Source of the DNA: Acidobacteriota bacterium | GTDB lineage: Bacteria; Acidobacteriota; Blastocatellia; RBC074 | Length of the DNA: 64,000 nucleotides | NCBI GenBank assembly: GCA_018269055.1 | Contig: JAFDVI010000025.1 | Span: forward strand, 74,503 to 138,502 | Direction of reading: 5' to 3' | Shown here: one piece after another, positions 44,390-53,612 of the stretch | How the letters are laid out: each line of letters starts with the position of its first letter | How positions within the stretch are numbered: position 1 is the first letter of the stretch | Position numbers and translations under genes: made by a program | Notes under the pieces: model-generated | Database searches by the model: none | Seen by the model: only the letters and a program-made list of their open reading frames with translations | Told to the model about the DNA's origin: nothing

Positions 44390-45622
44390 ATGTCCAAGAA
44401 CCGATTTATCAAACTTGTTTTCATTTCAATGGCTATTGTTACCGTCGGGCTGACGGTTCACGCCCGCCCGGATTATCTGAAGAAATACATTGCTGATCCG
44501 TTTTCAAAACCTGAGTTGCAGAATTGCGCACTATGCCACGTAAACCCGGCAGGCGGCGGGCCGCGCAACGATTTCGGCAAAGCCTTTGCCGCCGCCGGAC
44601 TGGAATTCACTGCGGAACTCCGGCAGAGATTCCCCCAGAATTTTCAATCTTCTCCAAGTGCTCAGCCTCTGGTTAGCTTCATTTCTGATAATGAAGCTGT
44701 CGTGGAAATGAGCGGCAAAAAATTTGTCATCAACACCAAAACCAAAACGGTCAGGGAAATGGCATCGGTCGAAAATGCACCTGCTCAAGTTTCCGCAGCC
44801 TCAAAACCATCAAAACCGAGTGTGGAAAAGCGCGACACCCCGACGAATGTGTACCGCCCCGGCGATGTCCGGTTGATCAATTTACCGACAGCCCTGCCCA
44901 TTGGAAAAGGTTCGCTATGGACTGATTTCACGCATCGTTTTCCATTTGGCGAACCCACTAACTCTTCCGAGTTGTTTGGCCTGGATTCGATTGCCATGCC
45001 CTCGTTCGGATTCATATACGGCATCACAGATCGAATTCACGTTGGCGCATATCGTTCGCCGTCTGGGTTAGGGCGACCCATTCAACTTTCTGTCGGAGCC
45101 ACTTTGTTCAGTGAACAAAAAGGCGACCCGATTTCGGTGGAAGCGCGTGTGGGACTGGAAGGCCGAGACAATTTCAAGCGCAACTTCACCACCAGTTTCG
45201 AAGCGACCTTTGCGCGCAGCATTACGCGTCACGCACAGGTTTATTTCGTGCCGACTGTTTCTGTCGGAGATCGCCCGTTTGGCTTTGCGCCGGATCAAAA
45301 TCTGCCAGGGGAAACCGCCGTCGCGCTTGGAGCCGGCGTGGCAATCAACATTCGCCCGACCGTAGCCTTGATGACCGAAGCGAATATGCGCGTGAATGAA
45401 GATGCCCGCTACGTTTCGGAATTTACGGGCATTCATCGCCCAGTGTTTGGATTTGCCATTCAGAAAGTCAGCGAATCGCGGCGGCATTCATTCACGCTGA
45501 CTTTCACCAACGGGCAGGGAACGACGATGTCTCAACGTTCGATGACCCGTGGTTTGGTGGGAGCCGACGATGGTTGGCAAGGATTGACGATTGGCTTCAA
45601 TTTGTCGCGCCGTTTGTTTTGA
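44390..45622 (+). CDS. Secreted c-type-heme-motif protein with DUF5777-like beta-barrel region
   Basis: The protein has 410 residues. AGGAG lies 14 bases before the ATG. A signal peptide (VFISMAIVTVGLTVHA) is followed at about residues 44-48 by a single CALCH motif, which can bind heme covalently, in a small domain LQNCALCHVNPAGGGPRNDFGKA. After a low-complexity Ala/Ser/Lys linker (about 125-150), the remaining 260 residues are amphipathic beta strands ending in aromatic FNLSRRLF. This resembles an outer-membrane barrel of the DUF5777 type. It could be an outer-membrane electron-transfer or redox-linked protein. The heme ligation is inferred from the motif alone. Confidence 0.85.
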   Translation: MSKNRFIKLVFISMAIVTVGLTVHARPDYLKKYIADPFSKPELQNCALCHVNPAGGGPRNDFGKAFAAAGLEFTAELRQRFPQNFQSSPSAQPLVSFISDNEAVVEMSGKKFVINTKTKTVREMASVENAPAQVSAASKPSKPSVEKRDTPTNVYRPGDVRLINLPTALPIGKGSLWTDFTHRFPFGEPTNSSELFGLDSIAMPSFGFIYGITDRIHVGAYRSPSGLGRPIQLSVGATLFSEQKGDPISVEARVGLEGRDNFKRNFTTSFEATFARSITRHAQVYFVPTVSVGDRPFGFAPDQNLPGETAVALGAGVAINIRPTVALMTEANMRVNEDARYVSEFTGIHRPVFGFAIQKVSESRRHSFTLTFTNGQGTTMSQRSMTRGLVGADDGWQGLTIGFNLSRRLF

Positions 45623-45665
45623 AGCCGGAAATCCATACTTTGTCAGTTGTGAAGTGGGAAAAAAA

Positions 45666-45702
45666 TGAAGGGCAGGTCGTTTTGGCGGCCTGCCCTTTGT
45701 TG
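45666..45702. terminator. Intrinsic terminator, probably bidirectional
   Basis: The 9-bp arms AAGGGCAGG/CCTGCCCTT (45668-45676 with 45689-45697) are flanked by an A-run on the left and T-rich sequence on the right. It lies about 45 bases after the beta-barrel gene and 90 before the convergent small membrane gene. Confidence 0.75.
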
Positions 45703-45786
45703 TGTGTTTGGTGAGGTGTCTCTGTCTTTAGTCGTTCATCGTGGACATTGTCTTCTCATTTCGTCGCGGTTTGTGGACAAGTAAAA

Positions 45787-46047
45787 CTACGCGGCAAGCT
45801 CAAGGCTAGGCTGCACGGAAGACTCAAATTTGTCTGGGATCAAATCGCCCGTAAAAACTTCGACACCAGCTTTGATCAGGCAAATGACCGGAAGCAAGTC
45901 CAGGACGACTGCTAAACTCCCCAAAGCGTATCCTTTACGACGCAAAACGGCTGGCGCGGCCGCAATCACAAAGGCGTACCCAACAATGGGGGAAACTTTC
46001 AACGCCCTCCACAAAACGTCTCCTGCTTTTCGACCGAATGTTTGCAT
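45787..46047 (-). CDS. Small membrane protein, unknown function
   Basis: The protein has 86 residues. The start is ATG 46047, eight bases after AGGAG; the open frame upstream to 46146 lacks a ribosome site. It has two hydrophobic segments (IVGYAFVIAAAPAVL and ALGSLAVVLDLLPVICLIKAG) and an acidic C-terminus (FTGDLIPDKFESSV). No family is recognised. It is probably an inner-membrane protein. Confidence 0.7.
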   Translation of the reverse strand: MQTFGRKAGDVLWRALKVSPIVGYAFVIAAAPAVLRRKGYALGSLAVVLDLLPVICLIKAGVEVFTGDLIPDKFESSVQPSLELAA

Positions 46048-46334
46048 TACTATCACTCCTTGAATTCCTTGGTTGTATTTTGATTTTTTAGGGGTAGGAG
46101 CATCGGACACAGAAATTCTGAGCAAGCATGGTGCCAGAACTGACAAGGCAGAGGAAAAAGATTGAAATTTCGGCCAACTGTCTAACGGTGTTACGACTGT
46201 CTTAAATCTTTCCCAACGGACTTGGCTTCATTCTCAGATTTCGGTTGAGGTTGTATACTTCCCGCCTTGTTTCAGGAGTACCCCAACCATCACAGAGCTT
46301 AATCGAGAGGCAATATTTAAGGAGAGAGCAACTT

Positions 46335-46952
46335 ATGATTCGATTGTTGCCCAAAGAAGAAAAATACTTCGATATGTTCAACAACCTGGCTTCGCAATTG
46401 AATGAAGGCGCCAAGTTGTTGCAAAAGTTGTTTGCTGATTTCGATAACCGCGTCACCTACGCTGAGCAGATCAAGGCGTTGGAGCATAAGTGCGACGACA
46501 CCACGCACGAAATCGTCAAAAAACTCAACCAGACTTTTATCACGCCGATTGACCGCGAAGACATTCACGCATTGGCCAGCGGATTGGATGATGTCATGGA
46601 TGCCATCGAATATACCGCCAAACGCATTATCTTGTACCACGTACCCCAGTCCACTGAACACGCCCGAAAGATGACCGATGTGCTGGTTCGCCTGACTGCC
46701 AAGCTCCAGGATGCAGTTGGCGGATTGGGCAGCAACAGCGAAAAAGTGCTGACCGATTGCATAGACATTCACACGCTGGAAAGCGAAGGCGATAGTTATC
46801 ACCACGAAGCCGTTGAAAAACTTTTCGCCGAAGAAAAAGACCCGATCACCATCATCAAGATGAAAGAGATCTACGAGAAGATGGAGCGGATGATTGATAA
46901 GTGCGAAGACGCCGCCAACGTGTTGGAAGCAATTGTGCTGAAAAACGCATAA
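46335..46952 (+). CDS. DUF47/PhoU-like regulator of phosphate transport
   Basis: The protein has 205 residues. GGAGAGAG precedes the ATG. It is an all-helical DUF47 (PhoU-like) protein, with MIRLLPKEEKYFDMFNNLAS, CDDTTHEIVKKLNQTFITPIDREDIHALASGLDDVMDAIE and YEKMERMIDKCEDAANVLE. The acidic E/D-x2-D/E patterns bind metal clusters in this family. It normally gates or assembles with PiT phosphate permeases, and the next gene, 83 bases downstream, is exactly that. Confidence 0.93.
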   Translation: MIRLLPKEEKYFDMFNNLASQLNEGAKLLQKLFADFDNRVTYAEQIKALEHKCDDTTHEIVKKLNQTFITPIDREDIHALASGLDDVMDAIEYTAKRIILYHVPQSTEHARKMTDVLVRLTAKLQDAVGGLGSNSEKVLTDCIDIHTLESEGDSYHHEAVEKLFAEEKDPITIIKMKEIYEKMERMIDKCEDAANVLEAIVLKNA

Positions 46953-47035
46953 CCCATAGGATTACCTGAACTGGGCTTTATTCACCGAATTTCCCTAACA
47001 AGTCGAAACTGGGATTCTCACAAATAGAGGTGTGT

Positions 47036-48049
47036 ATGGACGGTACCTTCGTGCTGGTCGCTTTTATTATCGTGATTGCTCTTGCCTTTGATTACACCAA
47101 TGGATTTCATGACGCCGCCAATTCCATCGCCACAGTGGTTTCCACACGGGTGCTGACGCCCGGAGTGGCTGTCATCTTTGCCGCTTTCTTTAACTTCATC
47201 GCTTTTTTCTTTGGAACTCACGCCGTTGCCAAGACGGTGTACGGTGGCCTGGTGGATCCAAAAATGGTCAACGAATGGGTGGTGTTGGCCGGATTGGTCG
47301 GAGCCGTCACCTGGAATTTGATTACATGGTATTTGGGACTGCCAACCAGTTCCTCCCATGCGTTGATTGGCGGGTACGCCGGAGCCGCCATCGCGAAATC
47401 CGGGTTTCACGCCTTGCTCTTTGACGCTGCCTGGCCGAAAGGATGGTTCGGCACTTTATCCTTTATCGTGATTTCCCCTGCCGTCGGACTGATCGCAGGA
47501 ATGACGTTGATGGTGGGTGTGATTTGGATTTTTCGCAACGTTGCTCCGACTCGCGTAGATAAATTTTTCCGCGTCATGCAATTGCTCTCGTCTTCACTGT
47601 TCAGCTTTTCGCACGGAACGAATGACGCACAAAAAACGATGGGAATCATCATGGCCGCGCTGGTGACGGGCGGTTATGTGGACCCGAAAGCCGACATTCC
47701 TTATTGGGTGGGGCTGGCCGCATTTTTGGCTATCGGGTTGGGAACCATGTCCGGAGGCTGGCGTATCGTCAAAACGATGGGATCGAAAATTACCAAGTTG
47801 AAACCCATTGGCGGATTCTGCGCGGAAACAGGCGGCGCGGGAGCAGTGCTGCTGGCATCTCATTTCGGCATCCCGGTTTCCACGACGCATACGATTACGG
47901 GCGCGATTGTTGGCGTAGGAGCTACACATCGGTTGTCAGCCGTTCGCTGGGGAATCGCCGGTAGAATCGTCTGGGCCTGGATCATCACGATTCCGGCGGC
48001 GGCCCTGATTGCGGCGTTGATGTACGGACTGTTTTCATTGTTTCGATAA
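47036..48049 (+). CDS. pit: PiT-family inorganic phosphate (sodium- or proton-coupled) permease
   Basis: The protein has 337 residues. The ATG at 47036 follows AGAGG; an in-frame GTG two codons earlier overlaps the SD. It is the two-repeat PiT fold, with duplicated signatures DYTNGFHDAANSIATVVSTR near the N-terminus and SHGTNDAQKTMGIIMAAL in the second half, and about ten membrane helices. It takes up phosphate as a low-affinity carrier, with the DUF47 protein encoded upstream as accessory. The cation cannot be decided from sequence. Confidence 0.93.
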   Translation: MDGTFVLVAFIIVIALAFDYTNGFHDAANSIATVVSTRVLTPGVAVIFAAFFNFIAFFFGTHAVAKTVYGGLVDPKMVNEWVVLAGLVGAVTWNLITWYLGLPTSSSHALIGGYAGAAIAKSGFHALLFDAAWPKGWFGTLSFIVISPAVGLIAGMTLMVGVIWIFRNVAPTRVDKFFRVMQLLSSSLFSFSHGTNDAQKTMGIIMAALVTGGYVDPKADIPYWVGLAAFLAIGLGTMSGGWRIVKTMGSKITKLKPIGGFCAETGGAGAVLLASHFGIPVSTTHTITGAIVGVGATHRLSAVRWGIAGRIVWAWIITIPAAALIAALMYGLFSLFR

Positions 48050-48112
48050 TCCGACGCTCGCAACGCAAATGGTTGCGACTCGCCCTGGGCTATTTCCGGC
48101 AAATGGTGTTCG

Positions 48113-50491
48113 TTACTGCTCGCGGGACGAATTCGGATAGATTTTCTGATACGCCAGATAGTAGCTGCTTACTTTGAACACATATTCCTTGGTCTGGCTT
48201 TTCAACACTTCTACCACAAAGCGATCCAGTTCAGGGGTTCCGGCGCGCGCCATCCAGCGGCGAACGGAATCTTCGCTGCCGTTGTACGCCGCCGCCACAG
48301 CCTGCGGCGAGCGAAATTCCTCAAACAGATTTTTCATGTATTGCGAACCGAACAGTACAGCGGTGTCGGGGTTGTACAGATCATTCTGCTCGAAATCGCG
48401 CAGCCGTAATTGATCAGCAATCTGGTCGGCGGTTTGCGCAATAAACTGCATCAGTCCACGCGCCGCCGCGTAGCTTTTGACGCGCGGGTTGTAACTGCTT
48501 TCCTGTCGCGCGATGGACAGCACAAAGCGCGGATCAACGCCTCGCGGTTTAGCGTGTCTGGCCAGCGAATCGCGATACGGCATCGGATACATGACTTCGG
48601 CAGTTTCGCGCGGCAACAATTCCAACCGGTAATCATCGGGCAAGGCGGAAAGAAGCGGTTCCCCGAAATCGTAGCTGCGTTTGGCACATTCGCCGCGTGA
48701 ACAGTAATACGCAATGGTCGGTCGGCTTGCGATGGTTTCGGCCAACTCTGATGCGCCTTCGTCGAACAAACCCAGAAAGAGCAATTCGTTCGCGATGGTT
48801 TGATGACCGGTTCCACTGGCCGCGGCTTCGTTGCTGCCGAGCGGCGCTGTTCTGCCGGAAGCCGTGTAGGCAATGGCGGGAGCCTGATAGCCGCGCAATT
48901 TGCCATAAGCGTTTTTCAAAATCCCCAGCAGTTCATTGCGCGCGACTTCGTTCGTGGAAAGCCGTAACGCCTGATTCGCGGCGCTTTTGGCTGCCGTCGC
49001 ATTGCCTTGCGAGTTGGCAGAACGTGCCAAGCTCAGAAATTTATCCCGTTGAGCAGCGATTAGGTTTTTGGCGCGTAAGTTCTGCCCCAACGCCCGCAAC
49101 CGTTCGCTGGCGCGCCATCCGTAATACCCTGAAGCTCCGACGCGGACTTCGGGCATCGCCAGATATTCGTTGATCGCTTCGTCGTAACGCCCCAGCTTTT
49201 CCAAACAATAGGCGTACATAAAATTGACTTCGGGCAAATTGGTCGTCGCGACCAAGCCGCGCAGGTTCAAGTTTCTGGTTTTGAGCGACGTAAATTCTGC
49301 CAGCGCCTCGCGGTAATTTTCCTGGCTCAGTCGGATCAAGGCTTGTTTGAATTGCGCAGTCACGGACGTGAACGGATCGCTGAACGCCATTCCACGCGCC
49401 GCCCACTTCAGCGCTTCATCGTTGCGTTTGGCTGTGCGCAAGGTGTCAATCGCGTTCAAGTGCGCATAGCCAACGTATTCGCTTTTCGGATATGCGCGCA
49501 GGAATTCTTCATATCGAGCAATTGCTCGATCGGTATTTCCCAGATATTGGTGGCAATGGCCTACGTAATAAAACCCTTGCTCGCCTTCCGGTGTCGCCGG
49601 GAATTCCTTGCCGACCTGTTCGTACCACTTCGCGGCTTCGGCGAAATTGTCTTCCCAAAAATATCCGCGCCCCAGATTGAATAACGCCTCCGCACGCGCT
49701 GAACTGCCGGAAAACTGCGTGATGATAGCCAGATAGTGTTTGCGCGCTTCGGCAAAATACCGATTGAATTGATAAATCCGCGCCCGGCGCAAATGCGTTT
49801 CCTCGCTAAGCAAGGCGCTTGCTGCTTCGTCCAACCGATCGAGTCCCAACGCCGCTCGCGGTGCGGTGTCGTCCTCGGACTTTCCGTTGAGCGCCGATTC
49901 AAACGTCGCCCGCGCCGCTTCGGTTTGCCGCGCGGCCTCCTGCGCTTCGCCAATCAGCGCCAGGTGTTCGCGCCGAACCGGAGCGGAGCTTTTCAGCAAA
50001 TTGATAACGGATTGGTATTGGCCTGATTTGAAGTAACTTTCGGCCAGTCGCGTCATCGCGCGATCTCTCCACAGGTGATCGCCAAACTGGTTGAGCATCT
50101 TCAGCAGCAACCGTTGTTCTTCTTTCAAATTGCCCGCTGCCCGAGCAATTTCCGCCTGATGCCATAACGCATATCCGGCCAGCGGCGAGTTTCGCGCGAC
50201 GATAGGTTGCAGAAACTGGTTTGCCTCGGCATTGGCGTTGCGCCGCATCAACAACCGCGCCAGCAAATAATCGTAATTGTTTTTGGCAAAGGCTTCGGGA
50301 GAAGCAGAGAGAATTTCGCGCAGCAAGCTTTCCGCCGTCCGCGCGTCATCCCGATCCAACGCGGCGCGAAGTTGTTGATGTTGTTGCGGACGAAACTGGG
50401 AGGTGGCGGTTGAAGAACAGGAAAAGGCAACGAAAACTAAAAAAACTGAACTGAAAATCAGCAACTTCTGTAAGGTTGTTCTTTCTAGCAA
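48113..50491 (-). CDS. Soluble lytic transglycosylase-like protein with TPR superhelix
   Basis: The protein has 792 residues. The N-terminus (LLIFSSVFLVFVAFSCSS) looks like a lipoprotein signal with a non-canonical lipobox. A long TPR/superhelical part spans about 40-600 (ALFNLGRGYFWEDNFAEAAK, GFYYVGHCHQYLGNTDRAIA). The C-terminal SLT domain contains the catalytic Glu in VLSIARQESSYNP, then AARGLMQFIAQTA and AVAAAYNGSEDSVRRWM. It is related to Slt70 and cleaves peptidoglycan glycan strands in the periplasm, forming anhydromuropeptides. The stop converges with pit. It sits just after the vWA gene on the same strand, 14 bases away, which suggests co-transcription. Confidence 0.93.
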   Translation of the reverse strand: MLERTTLQKLLIFSSVFLVFVAFSCSSTATSQFRPQQHQQLRAALDRDDARTAESLLREILSASPEAFAKNNYDYLLARLLMRRNANAEANQFLQPIVARNSPLAGYALWHQAEIARAAGNLKEEQRLLLKMLNQFGDHLWRDRAMTRLAESYFKSGQYQSVINLLKSSAPVRREHLALIGEAQEAARQTEAARATFESALNGKSEDDTAPRAALGLDRLDEAASALLSEETHLRRARIYQFNRYFAEARKHYLAIITQFSGSSARAEALFNLGRGYFWEDNFAEAAKWYEQVGKEFPATPEGEQGFYYVGHCHQYLGNTDRAIARYEEFLRAYPKSEYVGYAHLNAIDTLRTAKRNDEALKWAARGMAFSDPFTSVTAQFKQALIRLSQENYREALAEFTSLKTRNLNLRGLVATTNLPEVNFMYAYCLEKLGRYDEAINEYLAMPEVRVGASGYYGWRASERLRALGQNLRAKNLIAAQRDKFLSLARSANSQGNATAAKSAANQALRLSTNEVARNELLGILKNAYGKLRGYQAPAIAYTASGRTAPLGSNEAAASGTGHQTIANELLFLGLFDEGASELAETIASRPTIAYYCSRGECAKRSYDFGEPLLSALPDDYRLELLPRETAEVMYPMPYRDSLARHAKPRGVDPRFVLSIARQESSYNPRVKSYAAARGLMQFIAQTADQIADQLRLRDFEQNDLYNPDTAVLFGSQYMKNLFEEFRSPQAVAAAYNGSEDSVRRWMARAGTPELDRFVVEVLKSQTKEYVFKVSSYYLAYQKIYPNSSREQ

Positions 50492-50505
50492 AAATCAATC
50501 CTCCA

Positions 50506-51891
50506 TTACTTCACTCTGCTTGTTTTGCGCTTAATAAAATCCATCATCACGTATTCGCCCAGGCTCAGGCTGGTCGTGAAGTACGCTTTGCCGTGGGCGA
50601 TTTCGGTCATCTGTTTGACGAATTCGACCAGGTAATAATCGTCCGTCAGCATGAACGTGTTGACGATGATTCCTGACTTTCGGCAGGCGGCGACTTCGGC
50701 CAGCGTGGCTTCGGTAATCATTGGGTCCAATCCCATCGAATTCTTGTACAACCGGCGGCCTTCACCGGTGTTCGCTTTCGGGTTGCGCAGGTCGCCTTCG
50801 ACAAACAGCGCCGACGGTTTGCCGTCGGTGATCATAATGATTTGTCGCATATCTTTTCGCTCGGCCATCAACAACCGCCGCGCCAGCTTCAACCCTTCGC
50901 AAGTGTTGGTGTGATAGGGGCCGACTTGTACGCTGGCCAGTTTGGAAAGCGGGACTTCTTCGGCGGAATCGTGAAACAGCACCAGCTTCAGCGAATCGCC
51001 GGGATATTGCGTGCGGATCAGATGCGACAATGCCAGGGTGACGCGTTTGGCGGGCGTAAAGCGGTCTTCGCCATACAAAATCATCGAATGCGAACAGTCC
51101 AGCATCAGCACCGTCGCGCACGAAGATTGATATTCCGATTGCCGCACCATCAAATCCTTGTATTCCAGATTGAGCGGCACTCCCAAGCATCCAGACGCGC
51201 CGGCACGGCCAATCGCGTTCATCAAGGTTGCCGTAACGTCCAGGTTCAAGGAATCGCCGAATTCGTACGGTTTTGAGGATTCGTATGCTTCGACTCCTGT
51301 CGAAAGATATTTGGTGTCGTGGCGACCGAGCGCGGATTTGCCGACGCTGGACATCAGGTTTTTCAGTGTTTTGTAGCCGAGAAAATCTATTCCCTTGTCA
51401 GTGACTTCAAATTTGATGTTCGGCTTTTTGAATTCGTCGGTTTGGCCTTTTCCGGTTTGAGGTTGCTGCCGCGCACGTTGTCCGTCGCCATTTCCGAACA
51501 AACCGTCAATCGCTTCCTGATCGCCCTGGACAGCCAAATAACCTTCCTGAATCAACCGCTGGATCAACCGATCAATCAATTCATCCAACCGATGATCGCG
51601 CGCATTGCCTTGTTCGTCAAATAATTGGTTGTACTGCTCCTGATCCAGCAATCCCGAATCGCGCAACGCTTGTTTGATCGCTTGCCGCAGTTGTTCCAAC
51701 GCATCCTGCGGGTCAGGACTGTCGAAATCATCCTCGTCATCCCAACCTCGCTGCCTCCGGCGATATTGGTTGCGAAACTGATCCTCGAACCCGCTGCGGA
51801 GCAAGTGATCAGCCAATGCCTCCATCAATTCTTCCAAACTGATGTCGTCCCAACTTTGTCCCGTCCATTTTGAATACTTCGTAAAGCGCAT
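50506..51891 (-). CDS. vWA-domain protein, likely partner of a MoxR ATPase
   Basis: The protein has 461 residues. GAGG lies about nine bases ahead of the ATG. The N-terminal half is acidic and helical ([20 protein letters not shown], and a repeat of Asp/Glu/Gln-rich helices). The C-terminal vWA domain carries an intact MIDAS: D265-x-S267-x-S269 in [10 protein letters not shown], a Thr in HTNTCEGL and Asp in IMITDGKPS. This class pairs with MoxR/ChlI-type AAA+ ATPases such as the one at 20919-22388. It precedes the transglycosylase gene in one operon. REP-type repeats lie directly upstream. Confidence 0.9.
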   Translation of the reverse strand: MRFTKYSKWTGQSWDDISLEELMEALADHLLRSGFEDQFRNQYRRRQRGWDDEDDFDSPDPQDALEQLRQAIKQALRDSGLLDQEQYNQLFDEQGNARDHRLDELIDRLIQRLIQEGYLAVQGDQEAIDGLFGNGDGQRARQQPQTGKGQTDEFKKPNIKFEVTDKGIDFLGYKTLKNLMSSVGKSALGRHDTKYLSTGVEAYESSKPYEFGDSLNLDVTATLMNAIGRAGASGCLGVPLNLEYKDLMVRQSEYQSSCATVLMLDCSHSMILYGEDRFTPAKRVTLALSHLIRTQYPGDSLKLVLFHDSAEEVPLSKLASVQVGPYHTNTCEGLKLARRLLMAERKDMRQIIMITDGKPSALFVEGDLRNPKANTGEGRRLYKNSMGLDPMITEATLAEVAACRKSGIIVNTFMLTDDYYLVEFVKQMTEIAHGKAYFTTSLSLGEYVMMDFIKRKTSRVK

Positions 51892-51901
51892 TTCTGATCC
51901 T

Positions 51902-51996
51902 CGTCCCGAAGGGACAGATTGGAAATAGCCCAGCGATTCATCGCTGGGACTTTGGTCGTTTAAGCGTCAAGTCCCGTAGGGACGGCTGATGTTTTG
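51902..51996 (+). repeat. REP-type three-hairpin module, left copy (95 bp)
   Basis: Three palindromes lie in order: GTCCCGAAGGGAC, then AGCCCAGCGA...TCGCTGGG, then AGTCCCGTAGGGAC plus GGCTGA. The right copy at 52468-52562 is the same module in inverted orientation and the same length. It lies between the vWA start codon and the RAYT stop codon. Confidence 0.8.
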
Positions 51997-51997
51997 T

Positions 51998-52450
51998 TTA
52001 ACTCCAGACGTAACGTTCATCAAATTCAATTCCGTTCTTTTTCAGAAAGCTCAGAAATTCAGCCTTGAAATCATATTTCGCATGATGCTCAGCCTGGTTT
52101 TCGATGTAAGCAACCGTTCGATCTACATCCGCCAAACCAATGCTAAACGCTCCATATCCTTCTTGCCACGAAAACAACCCATATTCCGGAAAAGTATCGT
52201 GAATCCATTTTGATGAACCGCCCTTGAGCAATTGCACCGCCTTGGAAATCGAAAGTGTAGAAGGCAATGACAGCAGAACATGCACGTGGTCTTCAACTCC
52301 ACCAATGGAAAGTGCCTTCATCTTATTTTCTCGCGCGATGCCGCCCAAATAAGGCCATAGTCTTTCTTGCAGTTCAGGCGGAATCATCGCACGCCGTTCT
52401 TTGGTGCTGAAGACGCAATGCATCGATTGGCTGGTGTAGGTATGAGCCAT
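51998..52450 (-). CDS. REP-associated tyrosine transposase (RAYT, Y1_Tnp family)
   Basis: The protein has 150 residues. The start is ATG 52450; the upstream frame to 52567 would run through the right-hand repeat. The Y1 HUH transposase core has SMHCVFSTKERR, the HUH pair in VEDHVHVLLSLP and the catalytic Tyr in VAYIENQAEHH. The insertion helices (ISKAVQLLKGGSSKWIHDTF) match IS200-like and RAYT proteins. RAYTs nick and join single-stranded REP hairpins and are domesticated rather than free transposons. Two REP-type modules in inverted orientation flank the gene, which supports this reading. Confidence 0.9.
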   Translation of the reverse strand: MAHTYTSQSMHCVFSTKERRAMIPPELQERLWPYLGGIARENKMKALSIGGVEDHVHVLLSLPSTLSISKAVQLLKGGSSKWIHDTFPEYGLFSWQEGYGAFSIGLADVDRTVAYIENQAEHHAKYDFKAEFLSFLKKNGIEFDERYVWS

Positions 52451-52467
52451 TGCAGGATACCTCGTTT

Positions 52468-52562
52468 CAAAGAATTTCAGCCGTCCCAACGGGACTGGCT
52501 GGCTTTGTGGCCTTTCCCGGCAGTGAACTGCCGGGCTATTTTCAGTTTGTCCCTCCGGGACG
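52468..52562 (-). repeat. REP-type three-hairpin module, right copy (95 bp, inverted)
   Basis: Read on the minus strand it gives GTCCCGGAGGGAC, then AGCCCGGCAGT...ACTGCCGGG, then AGTCCCGTTGGGAC plus GGCTGA. Hairpin order and overall length match the left copy at 51902-51996, with stem changes that are largely compensated on the other arm. Confidence 0.8.
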
Positions 52563-52581
52563 CTCATTGGGAAGTCATCTT

Positions 52582-53508
52582 CTATTCTTCTTCAAAATAA
52601 TCCGAGTCAATCTTTTTGATCTGATAAGCCCGACTGATAGAAACACCCACATTGAGGTCAATCATCATTTTGGCGAGCTGAAAACCGTTGATAAGGATTA
52701 CTTTGGTTTCAATTCTCTTTACAAAGTCTTCAGCGTCTTTTGTGAAAGTAGAAGTTGTGATGAAAACACCTTTGCGAGCGCGATGAGGCTGCAATGCGCC
52801 AACGAATTTCTGAATTTCCGGACGCCCTACAGGACTGTCTGACCATTTTTTAGCCTGGATATAGATTTGATCAAAGCCAAGTCTGTCTTCTTTTATAACT
52901 CCGTCAATTCCTTCATCGTGACTTTTTCCTACTGCCTTACCAGCATCTTCCAACGTACCTCCGTATCCCATTTTGACTAGAACTTCTACGACAAGCCTTT
53001 CGAAGGATTCCGGAGACATGGATTTCATTTTGTCTAAAAGCTGGGATTCAAGGTCGGCTTGCAATTGTTTATAAGCAGAGTCGAGGGCCTCATCTGGTGC
53101 AAGCGGTTCTTCCAAAGAGTTCTGCGCAGTTTGTTCAGAAGTTTTATCTAGCTCGCCATTTTTTGAGGGGGATTGAAATTCGACAAACTCAGGAAATTGT
53201 TTCAAAAAGGCTACGTTGATTTTCTCAGGCGGTCGCTGAAGAACGGAGGTGCCACGCGAAGAAATTTGTAATCGCCCTCGACCCGTTAAGTTCAGCAGAC
53301 GTGCTTTATGCAAATAGGTTTTGGCCCATCCTATGCGGCTCCCCATGGTTGTGCTAACACCGCTCGGCAAAAGGTGGCGTCTCTCTTCCTCACTTAGTCC
53401 AAATTGGTCAGACAGCTTTTGGACAATATCTCGTAATAAATGTTCTTGGCCATCGCCAAGTAATTGCAAGACAGGGAGCATTAAAGTTTGGTAGTCCGGT
53501 ATTGCCAT
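52582..53508 (-). CDS. Mrr-like type IV restriction endonuclease
   Basis: The protein has 308 residues. The N-terminal winged-helix Mrr_N-type domain (about 1-90: MLPVLQLLGDGQEHLLRDIV, GWAKTYLHKARLLNLTGRG) is followed by a linker and the Mrr nuclease core (about 165-290: FERLVVEVLVKMGYGG, DEGIDGVIKEDRLG, IYIQAKKW). This gives the D...QxK catalytic pattern of PD-(D/E)xK enzymes. GVFITTSTFTKDAEDFV completes the fold. It probably cuts modified foreign DNA. No methyltransferase gene accompanies it, as expected for type IV. It borders the RAYT/REP locus. Confidence 0.9.
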   Translation of the reverse strand: MAIPDYQTLMLPVLQLLGDGQEHLLRDIVQKLSDQFGLSEEERRHLLPSGVSTTMGSRIGWAKTYLHKARLLNLTGRGRLQISSRGTSVLQRPPEKINVAFLKQFPEFVEFQSPSKNGELDKTSEQTAQNSLEEPLAPDEALDSAYKQLQADLESQLLDKMKSMSPESFERLVVEVLVKMGYGGTLEDAGKAVGKSHDEGIDGVIKEDRLGFDQIYIQAKKWSDSPVGRPEIQKFVGALQPHRARKGVFITTSTFTKDAEDFVKRIETKVILINGFQLAKMMIDLNVGVSISRAYQIKKIDSDYFEEE

Positions 53509-53612
53509 AATTATGTCACCTTAGCCATATCTGTTTTAAGTTGGCGGCATATTATCAGCTAGCGGGGGCAATCGCTTTTGTTTTCTTCGAGGCAATGTGG
53601 AGAATTATAGCC

